Assembly: GCA_933228895.1 (NCBI GenBank)
Contig: OW121850.1
Location: 30,575,773 to 30,639,772, forward strand
Length of the DNA stretch: 64,000 nucleotides
Reading direction: 5' to 3'
From: Platycnemis pennipes
Lineage: Eukaryota; Arthropoda; Insecta; Odonata; Platycnemididae
A program made the position numbers and the translations under genes. Shown one piece after another: positions 23,291 to 36,021 of this stretch. The notes beneath the pieces are model-generated. The model had not been told where the DNA came from. It saw nothing but the letters and a program-made list of their open reading frames with translations, and searched no databases. Within the stretch, counting starts at the first letter, position 1. Every line of letters begins with the position of its first letter.

Positions 23291-25112
23291 AACATGTGAA
23301 TTTCGATTAGTTCAACGTTAACTTCAAGTATTTGTTACTTCATTTTTCTTTGAAAAATTAATTATAATTATTTCCACTCGTCTCTCGTTTGTATCTAGGT
23401 ATACTACTTTTTATCATAGTTAAAGCATAGCAATACACAAATATTTGCGATATTAATTATGTTTGTCGATTATAAATGCGTAAACTATTGACATTAGCGG
23501 GAGCATTGCAGTTGTGAAACTAAATTCTTCAATCGAGTGCCGTCAGACCAAGGCTTTATATTACTGTATGTAAGAGCTGAATATCAGTTGCCCTAACGCT
23601 TTTATTCACTTTAATTTTGAATGACGTAAAGCTCATAGGTCAAATCATATGTATGTAGAACTTTCGACCAATGACCGGAATGTTCCGGGTTGAAATGTAG
23701 GTAATGCCGTCAGTGTCACAAACCAAATCGCATCCAATTTGTTACACATGCAATGCAGGTATGGCTTCTCTCTGTGGTCGTCTTTGAAGGCTTTCCAACC
23801 GCCCAAACATTTCCTTCCGAGGAAAATGTTATCTCTACGGGAGCCCTCTGATGTCAGCAGCCCATTTTCGGACTGTCCGACTTACTCTCCAGTCCTTTTT
23901 TTGCCGTTCCATTTGCATCTAAATACATTTCTGTGTGACGGATGCCAAGTTATACCCCGGATTTCCACCGCATACGCAATGGGCGTCTTTGATATCAGCT
24001 GTTCCCGTATTCCATGCAAGACTCTCTGTTTGGATCAGCCCCTGCACGTGCAAAGACACGAACCTTATGCCAGGCAATGATCCGTAAAAACAAGTGATGG
24101 AGTCATACGGTAGATGTATTCAAGATTAGGAAGTGAAGAATGTTTTACTATTTCGGTGTTTGCCTCATCTTGTGAATGCATCACATAATAGCCACTGAAT
24201 GGTGCATAGAAGGAGATTCATGTGTCATGGATATACATTTTGTGGAGAAGGATTTTCAAGGGTAGGACTATATTTATAAATTTCGTATACTATGTTTGGG
24301 GAGTGGAGCTCTAAGGTGTTGGGGTAGATAACATCCTTTTCATAGGAAAAAGTAGCCTGGACCAATATGTTTAGAAACCATTTTTTGTTGTCTTTAAGTC
24401 TATTTTTGTGCCTCTCTATAACCATTTCGTTATGTTTAATGTGATGGATCAATCAAATTTATAGTTATGATTAGAACCCTTTTAAACAATAGGGATTGTA
24501 AAAATCACATACCCTCCAAATTTCAGTATTTCATCCATTTTTACGGGAGATATACAGCCTTCAAATTTGGCGTACAGCTGTAAGCACACCCACTCCTTGA
24601 AACGTATTTCGGTGTGACGTGGGAAATGCATGACGAATGCATGAGGAGGCAGAACAAACGGTTTTGAGAATTCCGTTCAACGTGAGTAAACTAATTATGG
24701 ATGAGAAACTAGGTCATTTTGGCATTTCAAGGTAACTTTTGACTTGATTTAAGGAATTTACCGGCTCTGTCAAAAAAAATATTTATCGGGTCATTTATGC
24801 GACGTAGATTTAATACTCGACACGGAACCGCACACATTCATTTCTTATCGCACTCAAATTAATACAAACGGCCATGCATTCTGTATTAACTACTTGAGCG
24901 TATTGAAACCAACACCAAAAATGCATTTATCTTCTTGTGAGTAACTACGATTATACAACTTAGAACATATACTATCCTTGTCATCAACAATGCGTCGGCT
25001 GAGAAATCCGTTTTGGGCGCGAATATCAAATCAAAATTTCAAACGGCTGTAGGAGCGAAATTATTTGGTTCTCGAGGGTTTTCAAACTCATTAAATGACC
25101 TATTACATTCCA
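23291..25112. other. AT-rich sequence, nothing recognised
   Basis: The 113-codon frame at 23739-24080 shows no motif, repeat or signal peptide that I recognise. The remainder has no structure worth naming. Confidence 0.4.
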
Positions 25113-26335
25113 ATAATTATATCAATTATTCAGGATTTAGGAAAAACAGAGGAGCTAGGGAGGCAATACTCAGCTTAAGAATACTGATAGAGAAAATGAT
25201 ACACGTAAACAAGCCGTTGTATTAGGAATTGGTGCTTTCCCGGCGTACCTGCTTCAAGAAGTTTTGTCGGGTTGTCCACCGGGTAAGGGTGTCCATTTCG
25301 GCCGAAATGGACGCCCACGAATGGAACAAAATGTTCAAGATACTAAGCAATTGGAATACACTACAAGGATAGAAGAGTAATCTATAGCCTCTGCAAGAAC
25401 CAGATCACCACAATGTGAATGAAACACAGAAGGGAGATAGAAGAGAAAATAATTAAAGGACTCAGACAAGGATGCAACCTGTACCCCAGAGTTATTCAAT
25501 ATATGCCTGGAAGAAGCAATAAGAGACGCATAGGAAATTGGTATTAAGGGCATCAAGGTGAATGGCGAAGAAATTAACATGCTCAAGTTTGCTGATGACA
25601 TCGCAGTTGCAGCAGAAAGTCGAGAGGACTCGCAAGCATCCCTGATCACAATGGACCACATACTTCAAGAATATAATATGAGCATCAACAAGAATAAAAT
25701 TAAAATCCTAGTGTGTGGAAGAGAGAAGCTTAGGGCAAATATCACAATTCGAGGAGTGAAATTGGAAAAAGTGGAGAACTTCACCTACCTCGGCAGCATT
25801 ATAACTTGGGATGGAAGAAGCTCGACGGACATCAAGTGAAGAAAATCAAAAGCTAAGGAGGCGCTTATGAAGAAGAGACAACTACTATGCTCAAGGAAAC
25901 TACGGCTGCAAACAAGTAAGCACTTCATCAAAACATTCGTATGGAGCGTGGCACTGACATGGAACATCGCGAAAGCAGACCAACGAAGAAATGAAGCCTT
26001 CGAAATATGGTGCTGGAGGATAATGCTGAAGATTAAATGGACAGATAAAGTGAGGAACGAAGAGGTGTACAGAAGAGCAGATTAAGAAAGAACAATATGG
26101 AAAACCCTATGGCAAAGAAGAACCAGATAGATTGGATATACCTTGAGACATAATGAATTAGTTATAAATATAATAGATGGGAAGATTGAAGGGAAGGTCC
26201 CTCGAGGAAGACCAAGGGACAAATATATAGGGCAAATAAAGAAGGATGTGAAAGAGAAAACATACCAGGGCGTGAGGGAATTAACACTGAAGAGGGAAGA
26301 ATGGAGGGCTGCAGTAAACCAATCCTAGGATTGAA
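25113..26335 (+). pseudogene. RTE-like non-LTR reverse transcriptase, degraded
   Basis: Ordered fragments of a reverse transcriptase are readable on the plus strand. They are SGFRKNRGAREAILSLRILI (25134-25193), then RRVIYSLCKNQITT near 25370, KGLRQGC near 25456, the catalytic motif LKFADDIAVAAES at 25582-25620 and VENFTYLGSIITWDGRSSTD near 25773-25832. After the RT come KWTDKVRNEEVYRRAD and the basic C-terminal tail GKVPRGRPRDKYI ending NQS-stop at 26328. Several stops and frame changes separate them, and a foreign segment replaces part of the RT at 25222-25316. It is 5'-truncated and lacks the endonuclease. Confidence 0.9.
25287..25316. repeat. Near-perfect 30-base palindrome inside the RTE relic
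   Basis: The core 25291-25312 is a perfect 22-base palindrome centred on CGGCCG, extended by GGG/CCC pairs around one mismatch. It lies in a segment that does not belong to the RT frame. Confidence 0.8.
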
Positions 26336-26994
26336 ATACTACTGATAATGAATTATATCAATCAAATGTAATCTGAATTAGTGTGGTCCCTTCAATTACA
26401 TATTATGCTAAACATACCTTCGATATCATTTCCTCATCACTAACTTGTCCAATGAAACTTGAAGAATGAATTAAATTAAATGGCAATAATGATTCTTAAG
26501 GTGCGTTTACACATAGCAGTAGACTTCTGTGACAGTAAACTGTCCCCCATCGCCCCAATCGCACGTGTAAATAGCAACTGCGATGCAAGTTGAGGTCGTT
26601 GCCGGACATATGTCGGAAACTATTAATCCACGTTCCAGCTATTAGCAAAGTTGAAGTCCGTCTACTTTCTAGCGGAAATGTATCTAGCACAAGAGTAACA
26701 ATCGTCAACGGAAAGAAATAAAATTCGTCTGATAGGTACCGTGAATTTGGATATAACAACAAGGATATCCGAAAGGAAGATTGTACTCCTTAAAGAATTG
26801 GAACACCAAATAATTCTAATCTTAATCTTAAGTCAAACACCACTCCCAGGGATACTCAATTGTATAATGAAATGTACATACTGCCACACTACACCCATAC
26901 TTGAGTAAAAATTTGAACCACCGACCGTTGGAATGTCAGGCCGGTCAGCTCTCTAACAAACCGGATAACACGGCCGGCAGAAAGAAGGGCATGA
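26336..26994. other. AT-rich sequence with a tRNA-like SINE head on the minus strand
   Basis: Minus-strand 26980-26905 reads CGGTTTGTTAGAGAGCTGAC and then CGGTGGTTCAAATTT, a tRNA-like A/B-box pair with degraded stems. Around 26502-26590 a GTTTACAC / GTGTAAAT motif repeats. No gene seen. Confidence 0.4.
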
Positions 26995-27600
26995 CACTAC
27001 ATCATACCCTGCAAGCCACCATAAATGTGTGTGGCAGGGGTTGAATTCTCACCAAACATGCGCTACATATCATGCATAAAAAAGGATAAGTATTTATGCA
27101 CTGTTCTAAACTTCACTATTTAACAAAAGATTAAAATATCAAAGCAAATATGCAAAAACATGCTGTTAGTTCGGTTAGCTATAAGTCCTTATACAAACAT
27201 GCAGCTACCAATGATATCCATTGCTACACTCGTATTGGATATATTTACCGTTATTCATATCCCTAATTGTACGAGGAAAAAAAGACATCTTGAATATGTC
27301 AGTTCGGCAATCAATTTCTCTAATTTTGTGATTATGGTCCAGTCTACCATAGTAAGTTGGGGTTCGCAAAATATTTTTAACATCATCACTGCAAATATGG
27401 TCTTGGAATTTGTTTAAGAGATTAAGACTAAATTTCAACCTGCGATCTGACAATGATTCCCAATTTAATTCATTTAGTAGACTGGTTATGTGAATAAGGT
27501 TATCGTACCGTCCCTTTACAAATCTTGCCGATCTTCACTGAACACGTTCAAGTTCATTATTTAGACCGATTTCGTAGGTATCCCAACAGCACCCGCATTA
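26995..27600 (-). pseudogene. CR1/Jockey-like LINE C-terminal fragment
   Basis: The minus-strand frame at 27205-27453 contains MSFFPRTIRDMNNGKYIQ, the typical C-terminal signature of CR1/Jockey reverse transcriptases. The 3' hairpin and TGATGTAGTG-like tail lie at 26995-27050. Upstream sequence to about 27600 still resembles the family. It pairs with the 21.1-kb copy. Confidence 0.8.
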
Positions 27601-27999
27601 AAGGACACTACCAGCATGAGAAGAAAGAGCTAGAGCTACCCGAAAAACCAACCAATGTTTGCGGAGTACTTATAATTATGATAGATAATAATGATGATGG
27701 CTCATCCTATAAGATAAGTGTGGAGGTAAGGTATTTATAGTTTTAGTGTGGAGACAATCTGTGGGTCATCTCTCCCTAAATGACAAAAACTATAAATAAA
27801 TATAAGTTTGAACGGATTTAAAACAGACTGATATCTTGACTGTTTTTCCACGCATTTGGAGCACGAATCAATACGTATTGATCAAAAAATTTCAACTCAT
27901 GCATCATTCAATGGAAGCTAAAATCCTTTCACGCAAGCGGAATGATCTCCGACTTGAAAAAATAATGCGCGCAGGCTCCTTTGAGGATCTGGAGAAGAA
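27601..27999. other. Intergenic sequence, nothing recognised
   Basis: A 92-codon plus-strand frame from 27836 continues into the next block and has no recognisable domain. Confidence 0.35.
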
Positions 28000-28690
28000 A
28001 CCTTGGGCCGTCCGGGATCTCCTCGAACAAGACGAGGGAGGGGCTATCGAAGCGTCGAAGTCATCACGCCATATGCCGTCGTCCTGCAGAGACGCGAGGA
28101 AATGGAAAAATTAAGTATCGGACGCTCCCGAGAGGGGGGCGGGAGGAATAAATGGGAAAATAAACCTAGACCTTAACAATTGCAAATCCTCCGACCTGTC
28201 ACCTCCTCCAGCCCTGAAGACAAGTGTGAGCTCGGTGCTGGGATTGAATGGATTCACTACGGGGATGCTCCTTCCTCCCCCTCCTCCCTCGCTTCTCACC
28301 CTTCCTCCCCTTCCCCCCGCGTCATACGTTGCAATCACACTGCGCGGGAGGCCTGCCCCAAGGTGGTCGTCAGTCGAATCAATATTTTTATCTATTTTTT
28401 TTGTTTTTTTTTTTCCACCCGTAAAAAGATTCACGCCCTTGGCAGGAGCTTCCTCGAACACGTCCGCCTTAAGATCCTTCTCTCCACCCTTCGTCTGCTT
28501 AGTCTTCTCTTTGTTTCCAACCCCCGACGTCGATCTTCTCTCTCCTCCTTCACTCCTCTTTTTCTACCCTCCCTTCTGTCTCCACTTTCCTCTCCATATT
28601 TCTCTTGCGAATCCCCACCGTCCGCACCCTCGGGGGCGAATCATCTTCCATTCCCAGCTTCCCTCCTTGGTTCTTTAATTAATTGAATGC
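28000..28690. other. C-rich/CpG-rich block
   Basis: Base composition changes sharply from AT-rich to C-rich on the plus strand. Overlapping 116-168 codon frames arise from the composition and none shows a motif. A promoter, enhancer or untranslated exon is possible. Confidence 0.4.
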
Positions 28691-29052
28691 ACGCCGCCTA
28701 TGGGAGGCACGATGGATCCTCAAAGAGGAGACAAGAGATTACGTTTGCCGTTGAATATCGTTCTCAGCTCAAGAATCGCAAGGTGGCCCAGTCCACGTAT
28801 TCCATCAAAATTGACCTTGGGAAGCGATTTTTCATCCATCGTCACATAATTAGACACCGGAAGGTGTGAAGAAAACCTCATTCAATAAAGTGATGACCGG
28901 AAAATCATTATACTATGCACGCGAAAGATCTTCAGGTGGCTGATATATGCAGAAAAACATTACGTCATCCTCGTTGGCTAACGTAGTGAAATCGCTTTTC
29001 TGGCCCAGATAATAACATTCAGAACCTGTTTTAATAAGGTAGGATATACATG

Positions 29053-29133
29053 GGTAGCGTGGCCGAGCGGTCTAAGGCGCTGGTTTAAGGCACCAGTCTC
29101 TTCGGAGGCGTGGGTTCGAATCCCACCGCTGCC
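29053..29133 (+). tRNA. tRNA-Leu (anticodon AAG)
   Basis: A complete class II tRNA. The acceptor stem GGTAGCG pairs with CGCTGCC (one G-T pair), followed by discriminator A at 29134. The anticodon stem is CTGGT/ACCAG with loop TTAAGGC, giving anticodon AAG. The variable arm TCTCTTCGGAGG is long, as leucine tRNAs require. The T arm is GTGGG-TTCGAAT-CCCAC. The A box (GTGGCCGAGCGG region) and B box (GGTTCGAATCC) are intact, and an ATTATTTT run follows as a Pol III terminator. There is no intron. It is expected to be a working cytosolic tRNA decoding CUU and, with inosine at position 34, CUC. Confidence 0.98.
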
Positions 29134-29134
29134 A

Positions 29135-30930
29135 TTATTTTGGTTTTGAGATATATGATTTAATTATTGATATGATTTAATTATTATATGATCAATTATT
29201 TAATATTATTTAATTCTTTCAGTCACGCCATACAACAACTTCTCTGCTATTTGCCTTGTAAATACTGTGATTTTCAAGGGGATACTGGAACTTTTTCCAT
29301 ATTTAGGAATCCTAGATTATGATGTAGCTTTTTAGTGAAATTGAATTCGTTATCTATCAAACATGTTTGTAACATAGATTATTCTACCGGATAGAATATA
29401 AGTGTTCATCACTTGTTATCAATGTCAATAGTTTATGTTTTGGTGATATCGTCTAGATGTAGATGTATCGTAGAAGCAAATATAAGAGAATAATGGACCA
29501 GAATTGGATTCAAAACGTAATAAGATTGCGCGGCAGACAAACAATTTAGCATTTATCTGTTTTTGGATCTTTTTAGCAGCATAAGTACACCGATCGGCAT
29601 TGATGCTAGGAAGCTACTATTTATGAGACCGTGTCAAATAATCGAATAATTTAATCATTGGCGTAATCAAAGTTGTCTCTCAACCTTCGAAAAGATCTTG
29701 AAAACCATTGTCTAATGTTGATTTATTTTTAATTTAATCCAGGCAAAATTATTTCATTGAATATCTGCGTCATAGCATGTCATTAAATTTCATTGATGCT
29801 TTCATGTCTCGCTTGCGCTGATTTTCACTACAACCTGTGTAATATTACAATAGAACCACTGGATTACTCTACCAAGGTTTGAGGACTAGCTGACGAAAAC
29901 TATAATATTACTAAATCCTGAAAACAATCACAACGCATCTTTATTTCAACACAATTTTTCAAAACAAATGAGCGAATTTATTTAGCAGGAAAATTATTCA
30001 CCGTTTCAAAGCAGTTTAAACCTAATTCAATTTAACGTTCAATACTCCGTGAAGAGTGCGGTCGAGTTCAACCAGAAATTACGGAACTCAAGGCTAAAGA
30101 TATCCATTTCCATGCCTCAGTTAGTTACCTTCTGTTCTATCAATTGCAAGGAGATATTTTTAGGAAAACATTTAATGAAATATAAGTTAACGCTTTACCT
30201 TGCTCAATCAGAAAAGATTTATAGATAGTTCCCTGAACATACTCAGCAGAAAACACAAAGAAAATTGAAGAAAAACACTATCATAAGCAGTCCATAATGC
30301 AGTGTTATGATCTTCAATTGAGAGTAGACTATACGACAATGGGCAACAATATTATCCGTATTTGGCGAGAGAACACAATTGAAACTTAGAAGATGAAGTA
30401 ACTCTTTGATGCACAAATGGATAGTCTATTACCCATTACCTTGACCATTAAACTCCCTGAGGTATCACCTATTTTTCTGCTCTGAGCAAAATACGTTGAA
30501 TGGGAACGTAGCATTAATCTTAAGAACAATGGTCTCTCTAAAAAGGCATCCATTGTATTTAAGTAAGCGATTAAAAAGGTTGGTTGTCAGGCACCGTAGA
30601 AATGCCGTGAGCAACTCTTCTAAAGCAATCCACGCCGGGGTGAGAGTAAATCCGGTAAATCCCATCCTATTCATCATGAGTCCGCTTGGCACTGTGTTTT
30701 TATTCGCATTTCTAGTGAACTCACTTAAAGAGACTTAAAATATTTCGTCGTTCGTATATGTATTCTGGAATTAATTACCTTATCTGTTGATGCACACACA
30801 AAGTGCTTCGGTAAAGAGTAATATATTTCATAAAATCGAAATATACGGGTACTTTGGTGAGTTCATGAATACTTCGATGAGTAGATGAGGATGATAAATA
30901 TATGAGTATGTACTTGGATGAATGCATGAA
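29135..30930. other. AT-rich sequence, nothing recognised
   Basis: Short frames only. The complementary 75- and 80-codon frames at 30465-30738 have no known motif. Confidence 0.4.
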
Positions 30931-31265
30931 GGGGATCGGGTTGGTGTGGTGGCTAGAGTACTGGCCTCCATCCCGAGGTTCCGGGTTCGATTCTTGGCAG
31001 CGGAGTATTTTTCAGTGGCAAACCGGTTTCCCTACTTGAGTGCCTAGTGGAGGGCATTTCAGGTTCAGTGTTTCGTCCGTCGGATGGGACGTTAAGCCGT
31101 GGTCCCCTTGGCGCTTGTCGTTAAGAGTAGCTAATGCCGACGCCGGGTTTCTCTCCACCCTTCCTCCGTTCCCTGAAAACTCCTACCATTACCCAATTAC
31201 CCACCTATCCTAAATGGCACAAATGACCTTAGCTGTCGGTCGCCTCCCCTGAATGACACACACAC
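30931..31265 (+). repeat. tRNA-derived SINE, young copy 1
   Basis: The head GGGGATCGGGTTGGTGTGGT leads to a B box GGGTTCGATTC, then a body with TTTTTCAGTGG, GACGTTAAGCCGTGG and GTTAAGAGTAG, and a tail GTCGGTCGCCTCCCC. ATGAATGCATGAA flanks it exactly (30918-30930 and 31266-31278), marking target-primed insertion. Length 335 bp. Confidence 0.95.
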
Positions 31266-31479
31266 ATGAATGCATGAAAAGTTTGATGAGTTGACGAGTA
31301 TCCGAAAGCATACGTGAATACTTGAATGAGTAGGTACATCATTACTTCCATGAATGAATGTGTACACTGATAAGTACGAATACAACTACCTGAGGGCCTC
31401 AAGGGATACCTGAACACTCCTCAATACGATCACCCGAATGAATTTCCTGGCAAGCATCCGAAACATTACCCGCAAATGT

Positions 31480-31930
31480 TTTTTCCGCCCGTCTCTGAGC
31501 TGCCCTGCCTTCGAGGATTCCGATACATCCCGAGGGATTGAGAAATTTCAAGGGTGTCCCCCCACCTAACACGATTAAATGTTTCCCCCTCTGGTGGTGA
31601 CTCCCAGAAGATGTTGCTGCTCTTTTCCTCCGCTCCCTGAACACGCACCCCCGTATGGTCGTGATACTAACGATCGGACGAGTCTCACGTATTTCACAAA
31701 CCTCCTCTCCGTCCATGTCATCCGCCGCCCGTCTTCCCTCATCTCCCGCTGAGCTGCAGCCTTCCGTCCTCAACACCTGATGGTGCCCCGCCCCGATTCG
31801 ATACGCACCACCGCGGGCGTGGGGCGAGGCTGCACCGATGGGTGGCGGGCCCGGCCAAGGGACCGGCCGGGGCGGCATCCGGCATCCACCGTGGACGTGC
31901 AGGGCCTCTTGAACGGCTTCCGCGGTCAAC
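31480..31930. other. CpG-rich block
   Basis: GC- and CpG-rich compared with its surroundings. The minus-strand 181-codon frame (31399-31944) shows no known domain and is probably a by-product of low stop-codon density. Confidence 0.35.
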
Positions 31931-34519
31931 CATGCATTATGCAAGTGTCGTTAGGGGAGGAGAGGCTTTTAAAACCTCGATATCCAATGCGAATGCAATT
32001 CGGAATTATTGTCGATCCAGCAGTGCAAATTGTGTGGGTAGAGATTCTTCCACTGGAATATGGGTCTATACTTGTGCTATGAGAGGAAAATTGATTACTC
32101 ATGGTATCGTTCATGTAAGCCTAATCACTAAACGAGCATGACTAACCGTCGCGAGATCAACCTTGGGCATAGAAATAGTGTTAATCGGAAGTTTATATGT
32201 GGATTAGGTGGTATGATATGGTTATGCCTGGAAAAGAAAATTCCTCTACTATTCTAGTCTAAAAATCATGTTACCCCATCGGAGGACGGCTCGTAATAAA
32301 CTCGGTTACGTAAAGTCACTTGCCAAAAAAATAAAATAAAACAGCAGAAGCAAGTGACGAAATAGAAGAGAAAAAAAAATTAGCAGGTAGGAGAGATCCG
32401 ATCATTAGGAAGCATACTGAGCAAAGGCAAAAGCAGCCATACCTTGATTGCATTGCATGCATTGATAATACTTTCAATGATTTGATTGACATAAGAGCTC
32501 AATTTTGCTGTCACTTTCCGGTGCAATTTTTGCACTTTGTATGCTAACAATAGCACTAGTAAGAATGAATAATTCTTAAACTACGAGTAATCGTGTATTG
32601 TCCGGAGAGATTGACTAATAGAAATAAGGGTGGTTTATCTTTCCGAATACAGGACATCCATTGATACTCTTATCTGTGCTCAACTGTTTAGAAATTTACT
32701 AGAAATATAATATGTGACAACCTTTGGATTCTAATACAATCACCAATATTATGGAGGTAATATAATCTTTGCCACGGTATACTAATTCATAAAAAAACAT
32801 TCATCCAGCTCTTTTACATTACGACAGATAGTGAACACACACACTTTACCTTCATCTTTTGGGTAGAGTAATTCATTCTATATAAGCCTCAGTACCTTAG
32901 TTACACTCCTGTATTTTCCTTCAATTCTTCATTAGTGAAATATTAATAAGCCTTGATATGGCATAGTTTATGGTGATTCAGAATGGTCAGATTTTTAAAC
33001 AAACTCAAAACCTTTTATATTGAGTTTTTCTGCACTAATAATTTTTAGTTTGATAAACCAATATCTAGAAATCGGAATTACTATCAGAAATCCACATAAA
33101 ACTTGAAAACTGCTCACTAATTAGCACTAATCTCATTCAAAGCACACTTTTCGTATTTGTCTTCATTGTCAATCAACCTCTCCCAAGTAAGCGTCAGACA
33201 ATAATTTTACTGTAAATATATTCATAGAATAAAAAATAGCACTACTCAGGTACTATTTCTGCCATTTGCTTTCATTTTACTAAAATGACTCAAATACAAA
33301 GTTGTACTTGCATCTATTGTCAAAGAGTTATAATGAACTGAATGGTCACCACTAATGAGGCTTAAGTTTCTTAACTTCTGCTTGGGTGGTCATTGCGGCA
33401 ACATGAGGAAAAGAGTTAAATGATCTTTTCCAGGAAAAGAAGCTTCTTCACCGGCATTTAAACGATTCTTGTTAATGTTTTTATTTCTCTCTCCCAAGAA
33501 AATCATTCAGGTATATTACCTTCTCTTGATGGGTGAATGTCTACTACCGATTGTTAAATTGTTTATTGCCACTTCACAGTATCAGCTCAAGTACTCCGAA
33601 CCGAATAGCCATTTGCACATCATAGGGAAGGTTTTAAAATTGAGTCATTGCTCAAAATTTCCGTGGCATGTTTATCCTTTGCAGCTATTGTAACATTTTT
33701 ATGAACCTAGGTTGCGAAACTAAATGAGCGTGCTATAAAAACTGGCTTACTCTGCGAAAGGGAAACACCGCTTCGGGATAACATCAGAAGATAATGAAAT
33801 CAGCTGGAAACCAGATCTTTCTCCACAGTAAAATGCTTGATACCAGGGATTTTATTCACTATTCATGATTCGCCATGAGCATAGGAATTCTAAAGGTGAT
33901 TTATTCAACGAGATTGCTTCATAATTGCGAAGTTATTTGGAAGGAAACGCTGAAATGCCTTAATATTTTTGTATTTCCCCCTTGCATATGGAGAAATTTC
34001 TGTTTTTAGTAAAAGTTTTCTTTCATATTTTCCTCGAAAACCTTCGCCATACTTCAACGCTAACCTTAATTTAATTATGAAAGAAATTAAGATATTCATG
34101 GGTAGGCGGCTCTGTGTTTGAGCACGCCAATATGATACCACGCGTCGTTTGGGACTGACAGATACTTCAATTATAGGGTATTTGTAAATGTATTTTAGCG
34201 AATATTTCAACTAAAATTTGATGAATTGGAGTGCTGAATTGGGTGTGTAAATAATTTTTAAATTAAATTTAACTAATATAGGATTTTGACGCAGACATTT
34301 AGAGAAGTAATTGATATTTTCCATTAGTCTTCACTTATTCGTATTTTCCAGTCGAACTCCACCAAATATGGTCTCCGCTTATCTAACGTTCATTTTATTT
34401 ATTAATTTTTACTTTTACCCAATACACAGTCCTTGCTGGTGATGAATATCAAGCATTAGGCAGCGATAGAGTCTCTCGTCATAGCTATCTGTTTCTAAGC
34501 TCGTCACAGCTAACAATAA
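31931..34519. other. AT-rich sequence, nothing recognised
   Basis: Frames of 60-100 codons without motifs. The sequence from 32300 to 33900 is strongly AT-rich with no bounded repeats. Confidence 0.45.
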
Positions 34520-35133
34520 GTCTCTAGATTTTAAGTATGAGCCCACACTTATACGTGCTTCAGATTGGGAGGAAAGGTACAAGGAATGGAAGGGAAGGGA
34601 GGAAGAGGGGAGAGAAACACGTGCTCTTAAAGAAAGTTTCCAATGAGACCACTGCTTTACAATCCACCGACGAACGTAGTATTGTACTCTAAGTCGTCTT
34701 GACAAAGCACTGAAGTAGGGGCCGGTTTACCAATGGAAAGGGGATCGGGTTGGTTTGGTGGCTAGAGTACTGGCCTCTCATCCCGAGGGCCCGGGTTCGA
34801 TTCCCGGCAGTGGCGGATTTTTCAGTGGAAAACCGGTCCCCACTTGAGTGCCTAGTGGGGGGTATTTCAAGTACAATACTCCGTCGGTCGGATAGGACGT
34901 TAAACCGTGGTCCTCTTGGCGCCTTTCGTTAAGAGTAGGCTAACGCCGACGCCGGGTTTCTCTCCACCCTTCCTCCGTTTCCTGAAAACTCCTACCATTA
35001 CCTAATTACCCACCTATCCTATATGGCGCAAATGACCTCAGTTGTCGGTCGCCTCCCCTAAATAACCAACCAATGAAAAATCCCGATGGGAAAAACAGAG
35101 TCCAAAGCTCTAACCAGTGCACCGACCGGACCC
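34520..35133 (-). repeat. Older antisense SINE, split by a younger one
   Basis: On the minus strand the head lies at 35133-35086 (CGGTCGGTGCACTGGTTAGA) and the body continues ATTTTTCATTGGT at 35080-35069. After the inserted young SINE it resumes at 34739 with AAACCGGCCCCTACTTCAGT, AGAGTACAATACT, TTTAAGAGCACG and TTTCTCTCCCC. It ends in a TACCTTTCCTCCCAATCTGA tail like the repeats at 3.85 and 4.85 kb. It aligns step by step with the young SINE body but with many substitutions. Confidence 0.75.
34740..35068 (+). repeat. tRNA-derived SINE, young copy 2
   Basis: Same family as 30931 and 49585, with B box GGGTTCGATTCC and full body and tail (329 bp). ACCAATGGAAA (34729-34739) and ACCAATGAAAA (35069-35079) are the target duplication, with one mismatch. 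It sits inside the older antisense SINE. Confidence 0.95.
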
Positions 35134-36021
35134 AACACCTCTCGTCGTATTCCTTACGGGCGATTCATTTCCAGGTGAATTCGCGCCCCACATGGAAACA
35201 AAAGACCGCTACTTAATATACTGTTAGCCATATTACACGCCCAGCGTACCTTCGAATTTATGACCACCTTCCGGGGTTTAACCTTCCGAGAACAGTGTGC
35301 GTACTTGACCCGTTTATGCAAAATCCATGCGGCACACCAGTTATGCTCAGCTCATGAAACCACCTCGTTTTCATTTGCGTACTTCCCAGGACTCGCTCAA
35401 TGGCCGGATGCGCCCGATAATTATCCATCGTCATTGTCTCCCCCAATATGGCTCTCTTGTTTACGTCAAGCAATCCTCTGGTTACCCGCCGAGCAAGTCG
35501 GTAAGAATTTCCAGTGCCCAAAGTCATCCTTGGAGTGGTTGCGAATTACGTCGCTCACTTGTCATTCCCCTCTTTAGAAGACCCCCTCAGCATTGCAAGG
35601 ACAACGGCGTTATCACTCCTTAGAGGGCGCGGAAGTCAGTCGGCGGCGTAAACTGAAGAAGCCGGTTCCATCGGATAATTTTCTGAAGTTTTATGCCTCG
35701 TGTACAGTCTCGCTATCTGTCCATCTTCCCATTCTGAGACAATGTCAAACGAGAGAACGTTCGAGCTTAGCCTTGGCTTCAGTGCTTTGGCTGCGTGACT
35801 GTAATTTCTTTCCTCTTAATATCCTGTGGTATATGGAAAAGGAGCGGATGTCCGTTCAAATCTACTTTGCTTCATAGATTTTTAAGTATCCTGCATTGAA
35901 TTGTCCATGCGTTTCGAAGAAATGTACGGGGATATTTTGTGTTTACAGTAAATTGAAATCACTTATTTCAGTATTGAATTGTGCCGAGATGCTTAGAATG
36001 CTTTTTTAAGATTGTAGTGCG
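35134..36021. other. Mixed-composition sequence, nothing recognised
   Basis: Overlapping frames of 89-105 codons at 35258-35877 on both strands carry no motif I recognise. Confidence 0.35.

Noticed and set aside
23739..24080. 113-codon plus-strand frame as a gene
   Set aside because: No family resemblance, no signal peptide and no repeat. A chance frame is as likely.
26502..26600. MITE with GTGCGTTTACAC ends
   Set aside because: Only short repeated motifs were found. No consistent inverted ends or target duplication.
31399..31944. 181-codon minus-strand frame
   Set aside because: Same reason: GC-rich block with overlapping frames on both strands and no recognisable motif.
34750..34932. 60-codon frame and its counterpart at 10374-10604 (minus)
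   Set aside because: Both are read-through of tRNA-derived SINE heads, which explains the shared WWxEYxP...PR residues.
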